Assembly: GCA_004297165.1 (NCBI GenBank)
Contig: SCUJ01000006.1
Span: 682,001-746,000, forward strand
DNA: 64,000 nucleotides
Reading direction: 5' to 3'
Source of the DNA: Gammaproteobacteria bacterium
GTDB taxonomy: Bacteria > Pseudomonadota > Gammaproteobacteria > Eutrophobiales > Eutrophobiaceae
This document shows, in pieces, positions 44,170-52,582 of this stretch (the first letter of the stretch is position 1; the number at the start of each line of letters is the position of its first letter). The notes under the pieces were generated by a model. The model was not told where the DNA came from. It searched no databases and saw only the letters and a list, made by a program, of their open reading frames with translations. The position numbers and the translations under genes were made by a program.

Positions 44170-44448
44170 ATGAAAAACGAAACCATTACGGTCATTAATA
44201 CGGAAAGTGGGCAGCCCATGGAGGTCGTCGTCATGAGCAAACGGGCTAATCTAATCACCGTGGTCATTGGCCAGGGTGTACATAATATGCAGTGTGATCT
44301 TACCCCGACCAAAAATGGTCAAGCCTATGCCGGGAGTGTGAGGGGCCGGGAGGTCGTCTACCATCGCAGTCATGCGCAGGTACAGGCTGACCTGGACCAC
44401 GATAACCCGGCCTTGAAAAAATCCAGGACCTTCAAGAAACACACCTGA
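44170..44448 (+). CDS. Small hypothetical protein
   Basis: 92 residues from the ATG at 44170 (MKNETITVINTESG); an earlier start at 44143 is possible. It is probably a small beta-rich cytosolic protein (VVVMSKRANLITVVIGQGVHNMQCDL) with a basic tail (KKSRTFKKHT). No family was recognised. It lies 37 bases upstream of the beta-helix gene. Confidence 0.6.
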   Translation: MKNETITVINTESGQPMEVVVMSKRANLITVVIGQGVHNMQCDLTPTKNGQAYAGSVRGREVVYHRSHAQVQADLDHDNPALKKSRTFKKHT

Positions 44449-44485
44449 TTTCAGGGCCGGTGGGATGGATGCTGGAGATTAGAGA

Positions 44486-46489
44486 ATGAAACAGGCCATC
44501 GCTATTACGTTATTGTTCCTCATCGCGCCCACCATCGCCTGGGCGGAAAATATCACGACCACCGGCGATCTGATCGTCGATCCCCCCACGCTTATGGCGA
44601 TTGGCATCGCCTGGCCCATCCAGGGGGATGACAACCGCAACGCACAGGTTTCCATCACCTATCGTAAAAATGGCAATCCGGAATGGTCCCGGGGGCTCGA
44701 TCCGTTGCGTCTTCAGAACGAGATAACCTACACACGCGGTGCGCTGGACTACACGGCCCCCAACATGTTCGCCGGCAGCCTCTTCGATCTTGAAGAGGAT
44801 ACGGAATATGAAGTACGGGTGCAGTTACAGGACCCGGATGGAATCCAGGGCGAATCTGAAAAGACGGTCGTCATCCGGACGCGCGCCGAGCCAAAGCCGG
44901 CGACCGACGGCCGCGTGTTACATGTCTATCCTCCGGGATATGAGGGGGATCGTCAGGCGCCCGCATTCTCCGGCCTGCTGGAGGCGTACTACATGGCCGC
45001 ACTGGGCGGGGACTGGAGCCGCGCCTCGCCACCACGGGTGCGTCCGGGGGATATCATCAAGGTTCACGCCGGTATTTATCTGAGCAAACACGATCATTAC
45101 TCACATGAGCTGAATTCGAGGTACACGACCTGTTGCGGAACGCCGTGGGATGGAACCTATTATCTGACCCAGGACGGTACCGCCGAGCGCCCGATCGCCA
45201 TCGTGGCGGCGGGGGATGGCGAAGCGATCTTCGATGGCGACGGCAATGCCGTGCTGTTCAATCTCATGGGAGCGCAATATCACCACTTCGAAGGCATCAC
45301 CTTCCGCAATACAGGCACCGCGATTGAAGCCGGGATGAAAGACATTGCCGGTGCCAAAGGCCTCACGGTCAAATATTCCCGGTTCGAGAATATCGGTACC
45401 GCTATACACTCGGACTGGTCCGGATCGAGCGGCTTCTATATCGCCGACAATGACATGCTCGGCCGGGAAGACTTAAATTATGTATTCACCTGGTATGCGA
45501 TCAAACCGTGGTCCGATCGACCGGATTTCGCGGAGCGCGCCAAGCTGAAATCCTTTTATGCCATCTCCATTTATGGCCAGGGACATGTGATCGCCTATAA
45601 CCGCGTGCGGGGATTCCATGACGGGATTGACCACGCCACCTACGGGATGCCAGACAACTATCCGGATACCCCGCCGGATCGATTGCCCGTGGCGATTGAT
45701 ATCTACAACAACGATGTATCGGTCGTGCACGATAACTGTTTCGAGGCTGACGGATCCGTGCGTAATGTAAGGGTGATGCGCAACCGCTGCTTCAACGCCC
45801 CGCTCGGGGCGATGAGCCCGCAACCGGTGCTCGGCGGTCCGGCATACTTCATCCGCAATGTCGTGTACAACGCGTGGTGGGGACCGGTGAAGATCCATGG
45901 CGAACCTTCCGGGGTTTATTACCTGAATAATACTTATATCGGGGAATTCCGGCAGCTCACGCCCATGTCCAATGTGCATCTGCGCAACAACCTGCTCCTC
46001 GGGCAGGGCACGTCGCCGAGGGTCCTGTCACTGGACACATTCACCAACTACAGCTCTTCAGACTACAACGGTTTTCGTCCGAATCCTGGATCGAAGGAGG
46101 CCTTTGCCTGGAACTCTCCGCCATTCGAGGAGGTCAGGAATTTCTATCCGGCGCATCGCGATCCACAGCAGGCTATACCCATTAAGTTGACACAACGAAT
46201 CTTCCCGACTCTTGAGGCATACTCTCAGGGGACGGGACAGGACCGTCACAGCGGGCTCGTTGACTTCGATATCTTCGTCAAGGCCCCACGGCCGGATTTC
46301 TCCGATCCCACCCACGTGGTTGCCGTTGATTCGGTGGACCTGCGGTTACGCGCGGATGCGGCCGCCATTGATGCCGGCATCGAATTACAGAACGTGACCG
46401 ATGGTTTCAAGGGAAGCGCGCCTGACCTCGGGGCATATGAATTCGGAGATCCGCTGCCGCATTATGGACCCCGTCCTAAGCCCGACTAA
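44486..46489 (+). CDS. Secreted right-handed parallel beta-helix protein
   Basis: 667 residues. Signal peptide with cleavage after AWA (about residue 20). Residues about 30-135 resemble a fibronectin-type-III-like domain (EEDTEYEVRVQLQDPDG). The main part is a parallel beta-helix with many repeats of the form FEGITFRNTGTAIE and NYRV/NVVYN, as in pectate-lyase or alginate-epimerase-like proteins. It ends with the common GSAPDLGAYEFG motif. A polysaccharide target is plausible; catalytic residues were not identified. Confidence 0.82.
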   Translation: MKQAIAITLLFLIAPTIAWAENITTTGDLIVDPPTLMAIGIAWPIQGDDNRNAQVSITYRKNGNPEWSRGLDPLRLQNEITYTRGALDYTAPNMFAGSLFDLEEDTEYEVRVQLQDPDGIQGESEKTVVIRTRAEPKPATDGRVLHVYPPGYEGDRQAPAFSGLLEAYYMAALGGDWSRASPPRVRPGDIIKVHAGIYLSKHDHYSHELNSRYTTCCGTPWDGTYYLTQDGTAERPIAIVAAGDGEAIFDGDGNAVLFNLMGAQYHHFEGITFRNTGTAIEAGMKDIAGAKGLTVKYSRFENIGTAIHSDWSGSSGFYIADNDMLGREDLNYVFTWYAIKPWSDRPDFAERAKLKSFYAISIYGQGHVIAYNRVRGFHDGIDHATYGMPDNYPDTPPDRLPVAIDIYNNDVSVVHDNCFEADGSVRNVRVMRNRCFNAPLGAMSPQPVLGGPAYFIRNVVYNAWWGPVKIHGEPSGVYYLNNTYIGEFRQLTPMSNVHLRNNLLLGQGTSPRVLSLDTFTNYSSSDYNGFRPNPGSKEAFAWNSPPFEEVRNFYPAHRDPQQAIPIKLTQRIFPTLEAYSQGTGQDRHSGLVDFDIFVKAPRPDFSDPTHVVAVDSVDLRLRADAAAIDAGIELQNVTDGFKGSAPDLGAYEFGDPLPHYGPRPKPD

Positions 46490-46643
46490 CTCGTATGTGC
46501 CGCGCACTGAAAATTATAGAACAGACCTGCGATACGCTCTGTATGCCATTGAAAGGATGGCGCATAATAGATACAAAGCGTTGTTGTGGGTCGTTAACAA
46601 TCAACAGACAGAAAACCAATACATTCAACAGGTGAGATTAAAG

Positions 46644-47594
46644 ATGTCGTTCCCAAAGCTGAACCAGGGCAGCTCATATATCGTCATCAAATTGCTAACA
46701 TCACTCTTGCTGTTCTGCACCACGTTGTTTGGCGCCGATGCGATCGGCGCACAACCGACAACCGAGGCGGAGAAGATCATCATCTCAGGGGCCTCAGGAC
46801 AACTCGGCAGCCTGGTAGTCAAGGAACTTCTTGCCCGGGGCGTTGCGCCTGCAAGGTTGATCCTGGTCAGCCGTACGCCGGAAACCCTCAAGGAATACGC
46901 GGTTCAGGGGGCGAGCGTGCGCTTCGGTGATTTCACCAAGCCAGAATCCCTGCCCGCCGCCTATGCCGGAGGCAGCAGGATGCTGCTCATCAGTATTAAT
47001 TCCGGTGGCGGGCAGCGGCCGGAATTGCACAAGCAGGCCATCGACGCCGCGGTAGCGGCAGGCGTACGGCATATCGCCTACACTTCCTTCGTGAACATGG
47101 ACAATAACCCCTCCCCGCTCGCCGCCGACCATCGCCGGTCCGAGGAATACCTCAAAGCCAGCGGCGCTGCGTGGACCATGCTGCGCAATCATCTCTATAT
47201 GGACATCCTTTTGAATCAGGCCAGGGAGATGTCGGCATCGGGCCAGGCGGCCATCGCGCTGGATGAGACGCCGATGGGTTATGTCACGCGCGGCGATTGC
47301 GCGTCGGCCGCGGCGGCGGTTCTGATCGCGCCAGGACACGAGAACAAGGTCTACGACATTACCGGACCGGAACTCATCAGCCGCAAGGAACTCGCCGAAA
47401 CCATCACTGCCATCACCGGCAGACAAATCTCTTTAACCTCCGCGACACAGGGCGCCGGCGGATCGGGGGGCTTCCGTCTCTCTGGAGACTATCTCAAGAT
47501 CACGAGCGCCGCGGTCGCGGACCTTACTGGCCGGCCGGCCACGACACTGCGAGAGTTTCTCGAGGCCAACCGCGATAAATGGATGCCCCAATGA
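46644..47594 (+). CDS. NmrA/QorB-like NAD(P)-binding protein with signal peptide
   Basis: 316 residues from the ATG at 46644, with AGGTGAG 8 bases upstream; the longer frame from 46401 overlaps the beta-helix gene. The nucleotide-binding motif is IIISGASGQLGSLVVKELL. The remainder (YTSFVNMDNNPSPLAADHRRSEEYLKASGAAWTMLRNHLYM) matches quinone reductase QorB/NmrA-like proteins. The first ~35 residues (IKLLTSLLLFCTTLFGADAIGAQP) are a Sec signal peptide or anchor, unexpected for a NADPH enzyme. Confidence 0.85.
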   Translation: MSFPKLNQGSSYIVIKLLTSLLLFCTTLFGADAIGAQPTTEAEKIIISGASGQLGSLVVKELLARGVAPARLILVSRTPETLKEYAVQGASVRFGDFTKPESLPAAYAGGSRMLLISINSGGGQRPELHKQAIDAAVAAGVRHIAYTSFVNMDNNPSPLAADHRRSEEYLKASGAAWTMLRNHLYMDILLNQAREMSASGQAAIALDETPMGYVTRGDCASAAAAVLIAPGHENKVYDITGPELISRKELAETITAITGRQISLTSATQGAGGSGGFRLSGDYLKITSAAVADLTGRPATTLREFLEANRDKWMPQ

Positions 47595-47941
47595 ATAAAG
47601 ATCGCCGGCGCGACCCACGCACCAACGCCGCAACCCATATCCATGTCAAGATCCAGTCGGCGCCAGGCGCACACGAACTGGAAGGCCGCACCATCCCCAC
47701 CAAATCCATGGACATCTCGGTGGGCGGTTTATGCATGAAACTCGAGTTACCTCTGCCGGCGCACAGTTTTCTGGAATTACAGATTACCTTTCTGGACACA
47801 TCCGAACGATTTCTGCTTACTGGATCTGTCGTCTGGAACGATCCGAAATCGCACATCGTTGGCATCCAGTTCAATCTGGCGAATTATCCCCGCCTCGATG
47901 CCTGGAAACACGCATTCGCCCGGTTGACGCCGATCGACTGA
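47591..47941 (+). CDS. PilZ domain protein
   Basis: 116 residues from an ATG at 47591 that overlaps the previous stop (ATGA). The c-di-GMP-binding signatures are present: RRRDPR near the N-terminus and DISVGGLCM later. Single-domain PilZ proteins relay c-di-GMP signals to motility or exopolysaccharide systems. No c-di-GMP enzyme is in the window. Confidence 0.88.
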   Translation: MNKDRRRDPRTNAATHIHVKIQSAPGAHELEGRTIPTKSMDISVGGLCMKLELPLPAHSFLELQITFLDTSERFLLTGSVVWNDPKSHIVGIQFNLANYPRLDAWKHAFARLTPID

Positions 47942-48070
47942 CATTTGTGTATTACTGACACTAAAGCGTATAACCGCATAAAACCATGCGAATTTCCGTG
48001 ATCAATTCCCAAACGTAAATCCGCTATACTGATATCTGTATTCTGACGTGATAAACCTGAATCCCGAGCC

Positions 48071-48655
48071 ATGCACGCAGTGACACATTTATCCGGGGCC
48101 TGGAAACCCTGTTGCATCCTGTTGCTTTGGTTTATCACCGGCGCCGCAGGCGCTGTCACATCCGGGAAATATCAAATCGAGATTAATAAGTCCGCGCGGG
48201 AATTGAACGTGCTCTCCGGATCGAATGTGATTCGCAGCTTTCGCATCTCCATCGGGCGGGCGGAACACGGCACCAAACGGGTCCGTGGCGATAACCGGAC
48301 ACCGGTCGGAACCTATCGGGTGGTGGATTTCAACGATGACAGCAAATTTTATTTCTTCATGCTCCTCAACTATCCCAACACCGTGGACGCTTGGCACGGT
48401 TACCGCAATGAGTTGATCAGCGCCGGTGAATTCCGGGAAATCGTGATGGCCATAAAGGCCGGCAAGACCCCGCCGCAGAATACCGCCCTGGGAGGATTCG
48501 TCGGCATACATGGCCTCGGCGAGGAGACCGGCGAGACGCTCGAGATTCATGCAACCTTCAACTGGACCGAGGGCTGCATCGCGCTGACTAACGAAGAAAT
48601 AACGGAATTACGCAAATATGTGTCTCCTGGCACGAAGGTCGTGATCCATGAGTAA
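48071..48655 (+). CDS. YkuD-fold (YafK-like) L,D-transpeptidase or related enzyme
   Basis: 194 residues with a signal peptide (about 1-28). The YkuD core is TRTP-like (RGDNRTPVGTYRV), then GIHGLGEETG, and a catalytic-type Cys in TEGCIALT. The histidine of the usual SHGC motif is replaced by glutamate, as in some YafK/ErfK subgroups. It may cleave or form peptidoglycan-linked bonds. It overlaps the vWA-FHA gene by 8 bases, so the two are co-expressed. Confidence 0.85.
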   Translation: MHAVTHLSGAWKPCCILLLWFITGAAGAVTSGKYQIEINKSARELNVLSGSNVIRSFRISIGRAEHGTKRVRGDNRTPVGTYRVVDFNDDSKFYFFMLLNYPNTVDAWHGYRNELISAGEFREIVMAIKAGKTPPQNTALGGFVGIHGLGEETGETLEIHATFNWTEGCIALTNEEITELRKYVSPGTKVVIHE

Positions 48656-50210
48656 ACGCATGTGCAAATACACCCTGGGCAACATTGCAGGATATGTTTC
48701 CCGCAAAGTCTTGCATCTGTTGCCACTGCTGCTTCTGATCGGGCTGGCGGGCATCGGACAGGCCCAGGCCTGGGATATTCTGAACAATAATCTATACGTC
48801 ACCTGCCTGCAGGAGGATGCCCAAGCCCTGAATTGCGACTACCGCATGCTTATCCCTGAACCGCCGCTCGATATCCGCGCGGAAACGAGCGAAACCAACC
48901 TCAACATCACCGGGCGCGAAACCTACCCATGGCCGGGCGCCGTGACCGCGATTCTTATATTGGTGGATACCAGCGACCCGGGCAGACAGAACGTGGTTGA
49001 GAACAATATCGGGCAGATCTCCGGACTGGTGGAATCCAGCGAACCCCATCACAAACTGGGACTGGCAAATTTCGACAAGGGGCTGGTCATCAAAGCGCCC
49101 ATCGGCGCCGATCGCGCCACTCTTATAGCCTCATTGCGTGACCTGCGCGCCACCGGCAAGACCACCGAGCTCTACCGGAGCGTCATCAAGGCTATAGAGG
49201 TCCTGGCCGGCATCGAGGCGAATCGCAAATCCATCTTTCTGTTTTCCGACGGGCAGGCGGAAGATACCGCCTATTACCACGCGGATGTCATCGCGGCCGC
49301 GAGAAAGGCTCAGGTTGTCATCAACAGCTTCGGTTTCCCCCGCTCCGCCGCCCTGTCCGTAGCCTTGCAGACCTTGCGCCGGTTGAGCGAGGAGACAGGC
49401 GGCGCTTACATTGAATCGGACAATCAGTTCAACCTGCCCGAGAGATACGCGCAAACGGCCTACGAGAATCTCGACAATGGCGGCAGGTTCACAGTCGACC
49501 TTAAATCGGCGCCGGAAAGTCTCTTGCGCGCGAACCCCGCGGTAACGATTAATTTCGCAACGGATATCGGTGATATCGAAATTGAGGCGCCGCTCATCCT
49601 GCCTCGATTCGAATCCGATCGAGTTGCAACGCCGACTGGCGTCTTACCCGTCGCTGCGCCGAATGCCGGGGTCCAACCCGCGTACACCATTGTCGCCGCG
49701 CCTCCCACTGAATCCAGGGGTACGGATTGGTTGTGGTATGGCATACCCGTCGTGCTGTTGATCCTCCTCGTCCTGATGATTGTTATTCTGGTCGTCATCT
49801 TCCAGGAAAATAAAAACATCAAGAATATCCAGACCAAGACCTCGACCGCCTACAAACCCTTCGCCTATCTCGTCGTCCAGGATGAGAAGGCCACCCGCTA
49901 CCCGATCACCAATACCATCTGGCGCATTGGACGCACCCGTGATAACGAACTCACCTTGAACGACGCCTCTGTGTCCCGCCGCCACGCCGAAATACAACGC
50001 TCTGGCAATGGGGTCTTCAACATCTTCGATGTAGAGTCAACCAATGGCCTCTACATCAACGGCGAAAAGATCAAAAAGAAGAAACTTCAGGAAGGGGACA
50101 TCATCGAGATAGGCGACATCTTTCTGCGTTTCACCCTCTACTCCTCGGATTACAATCTCGATGAAGTCACGGCCATGCAGCATACCAGGGCCCCGGCCAT
50201 CACTGGCTGA
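48648..50210 (+). CDS. Membrane vWA-TM-FHA protein
   Basis: 520 residues. Signal peptide (about 1-42), a periplasmic vWA domain (about 95-280), a beta-rich segment, one membrane helix (about 366-390, WYGIPVVLLILLVLMIVILVV), and a cytosolic FHA domain (about 410-500) with WRIGRTRDNELTL, SVSRRHAEI and VESTNGLYING. The FHA core looks intact for phosphothreonine binding. The vWA metal motif reads DTSDP rather than DxSxS, so metal binding is uncertain. A Thr-containing tail (DEVTAMQHT) follows the FHA. Confidence 0.88.
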   Translation: MSKRMCKYTLGNIAGYVSRKVLHLLPLLLLIGLAGIGQAQAWDILNNNLYVTCLQEDAQALNCDYRMLIPEPPLDIRAETSETNLNITGRETYPWPGAVTAILILVDTSDPGRQNVVENNIGQISGLVESSEPHHKLGLANFDKGLVIKAPIGADRATLIASLRDLRATGKTTELYRSVIKAIEVLAGIEANRKSIFLFSDGQAEDTAYYHADVIAAARKAQVVINSFGFPRSAALSVALQTLRRLSEETGGAYIESDNQFNLPERYAQTAYENLDNGGRFTVDLKSAPESLLRANPAVTINFATDIGDIEIEAPLILPRFESDRVATPTGVLPVAAPNAGVQPAYTIVAAPPTESRGTDWLWYGIPVVLLILLVLMIVILVVIFQENKNIKNIQTKTSTAYKPFAYLVVQDEKATRYPITNTIWRIGRTRDNELTLNDASVSRRHAEIQRSGNGVFNIFDVESTNGLYINGEKIKKKKLQEGDIIEIGDIFLRFTLYSSDYNLDEVTAMQHTRAPAITG

Positions 50211-50235
50211 CCAAAAGACTGTGGAATAGAGTTCT

Positions 50236-51597
50236 TCACCAGTCTGCTGACGGAGCAACAACTTCGGATTGTGACGACCAGGAGATTGCCCAACCCGGCT
50301 CATTTTTGCCGGCGGCAACTTCCCCTGACATCCACATCCCGGCCACCGCCGCCAAACGATCCCCGATGAACAACAGCGGGACCCAATTACGGTACCAGGG
50401 AAATACGCCTCGTTGCTGGAAGAGTTTCCTGAGATCCCGGTGATGCGCATCGCCCTCGGGTCTGATGCGCTCACCGCCATTCCGGTAATGGACCCGCAGG
50501 CGATCATGCTCAATGGCATCGCGCCGGATCCCCCGGCCCTGAACCAGTTCGGCCTGCAACACGCCCATGGGGGTGACGCAACTTTCATGGAGGTCCCATT
50601 CCGTTGTCCACTCGGGGACAGGCGGAGGCAATCTGGAGGCGGCGCATACGGCATAGCGGTAACGTCGTACTTCGGCATCACCCCAGTTGACACAGGGGTT
50701 CGCCTCGCACCGGGAATGGACCACAGTTTCGATCATCTGCTGTATCTTGGCACTGTTCGGCAGGGGCAATCCAAGTTCCTCCAGCCAATGCCTGAGGAGA
50801 TTCGCCAGCCGCGGGCGATCGATGGCCTGCAAACGTCTGTTGTCCAGGATATTCGCTCGCTCCAACCTCAGATCGCGCAGGTCTTCCTGCGCCAGGCAGG
50901 CGAGCAGTGCAGCGGCTTCCGCCTGATGCGCGGCCGCGCGCGCCAAGGTCCGTGTCGCTCCCGGCCAGTGTTCCTGCAATTTCGGCCAGATCTGGCGGCG
51001 TAAATAATTTCGATCGAGACATTCATCCGTATTGCTGTGATCCTCGACCCATTGCAGCCCGTTCCGGTTGGCGTAGCCGAGGACCTGCTCCCGAGTAAAT
51101 CCCAACAGCGGCCGCGCCTGCCAGCCGTCATGAAAGCGCTGGATTCGCGGCATGGCCGAGAGCCCTTTCGCGCCGCTGCCGCGGAGGAGTTGCAAAAGCA
51201 GGGTTTCCGCCTGGTCCTGTTGATGATGGGCGGTCAGCAGGATTTCCCCCGAACGCAGATGTTGCGCCAACAGTTCATAACGTCGTTCGCGCGCCCAGGC
51301 CTCGAGGCTGGCGCCGTCGGGCCGCGGCGAGGTTATCCGCGCTACCACGAACGGGATCCCGAGTTGTTCGCACACGCGCTCGCAGTGACGCGACCAGGAC
51401 ACAGCCTCTGTCATCAGACCGTGATTTACATGAATCGCACGGATACCGGCCTTGAGTTCGGACCGCAGACTCACGATAAGATGTAGCAGCACATGCGAAT
51501 CCACGCCCCCGCTGTAGGCGACCCAGTAACATCCAGCCGGCGGGAGATCGGTGAGGATCTTCAGGATTGCTTGGGGTGTAAGTTCAGGAGGGGTCAA
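50236..51597 (-). CDS. tilS: tRNA(Ile)-lysidine synthase
   Basis: 453 residues from a TTG at 51597. The PP-loop SGGVDSHVLLHL is followed by the TilS signature HVNHGL, LLTAHHQQDQAETLLLQL and RPLLGF; C-terminal substrate-binding domains follow. It converts the wobble C of tRNA-Ile(CAU) to lysidine and is essential. It begins 6 bases after accA ends. Confidence 0.95.
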   Translation of the reverse strand: MTPPELTPQAILKILTDLPPAGCYWVAYSGGVDSHVLLHLIVSLRSELKAGIRAIHVNHGLMTEAVSWSRHCERVCEQLGIPFVVARITSPRPDGASLEAWARERRYELLAQHLRSGEILLTAHHQQDQAETLLLQLLRGSGAKGLSAMPRIQRFHDGWQARPLLGFTREQVLGYANRNGLQWVEDHSNTDECLDRNYLRRQIWPKLQEHWPGATRTLARAAAHQAEAAALLACLAQEDLRDLRLERANILDNRRLQAIDRPRLANLLRHWLEELGLPLPNSAKIQQMIETVVHSRCEANPCVNWGDAEVRRYRYAVCAASRLPPPVPEWTTEWDLHESCVTPMGVLQAELVQGRGIRRDAIEHDRLRVHYRNGGERIRPEGDAHHRDLRKLFQQRGVFPWYRNWVPLLFIGDRLAAVAGMWMSGEVAAGKNEPGWAISWSSQSEVVAPSADW

Positions 51598-51603
51598 TCT
51601 TGG

Positions 51604-52560
51604 TTACTGTACAAAACCGCAGGTCCGCAACCGCTGCTGGCGTGCGGCGATGAGTTCCGCAGTGCCTTGTTTCCGCAGCTCAGACAGATTCCGCAGCAAC
51701 GCTGCGCGCACACTTTCCGCGATTGCGTCCGGGTCCCGATGCGCACCGCCCAGAGGTTCCTTGATGACCTCATCCACCACATTCATTTCAAACAGCCTCG
51801 CGGAGGTCAGGCCCATGGCCTCTGCCGCCGCCTCGGCCTTGTCTGAATTCTTCCACAGGATGGAGGCGCAACCTTCCGGGCTGATTACGGCATAGGTGCT
51901 GTATTCGAGGATGATGACCCGATCGGCCACTCCAATCGCGAGCGCGCCACCCGATCCTCCCTCCCCGATCACCGTGGCAATGATAGGCGTCTGTAATGAA
52001 GACATGACCTCCAGATTTTTTGCAATCGCCTCGCTCTGGCCGCGCTCTTCCGCGCCAATGCCGGGATAGGCCCCGGGTGTGTCGATGAAGGTCAGGATCG
52101 GGAGTTGGAACCGTTCGGCCAGTTGCATGATGCGCAATGCCTTGCGATAGCCTTCTGGTTTCGGCATGCCAAAATTTCTGTAGCCGCGTTCCTTGATGTC
52201 GCGTCCCTTTTGGTGGCCGATGACGACGATCGGCTGTTCCGCCAGTCGGGCGAGACCTGCAACGATGGCGGGGTCATCCGCGAAGGTCCTATCTCCGTGC
52301 AGCTCGATAAAATCAGAACAGATCCGATTCAGGTAATCGAGGGTATAAGGCCGCAGCGGGTGTCTGGCGACGCGCGAGATCTGCCAGGGCGAGAGTTTCG
52401 CGAAGATTGAGAGCTTCAGATCGCGGCACTGCCTTTCGAGGCGGAGGATCTCGTCATTGATATCGACGCCGGGCGCTGTGCCAACATGCCGCAACTCCTC
52501 GATCTTCGCCTCCAGTTCCGCGATCGGCTGTTCAAAATCCTCAAAATTCATGTCCGGCAT
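51604..52560 (-). CDS. accA: Acetyl-CoA carboxylase carboxyltransferase alpha subunit
   Basis: 318 residues (315 if the ATG at 52551, closer to the E. coli N-terminus [17 protein letters not shown], is used). [43 protein letters not shown] and [17 protein letters not shown] are diagnostic. It forms the carboxyltransferase with AccD, the committed step of fatty acid synthesis. Confidence 0.96.
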   Translation of the reverse strand: MPDMNFEDFEQPIAELEAKIEELRHVGTAPGVDINDEILRLERQCRDLKLSIFAKLSPWQISRVARHPLRPYTLDYLNRICSDFIELHGDRTFADDPAIVAGLARLAEQPIVVIGHQKGRDIKERGYRNFGMPKPEGYRKALRIMQLAERFQLPILTFIDTPGAYPGIGAEERGQSEAIAKNLEVMSSLQTPIIATVIGEGGSGGALAIGVADRVIILEYSTYAVISPEGCASILWKNSDKAEAAAEAMGLTSARLFEMNVVDEVIKEPLGGAHRDPDAIAESVRAALLRNLSELRKQGTAELIAARQQRLRTCGFVQ

Positions 52561-52582
52561 GGCCTTTTGCTACCGCGTGCGG

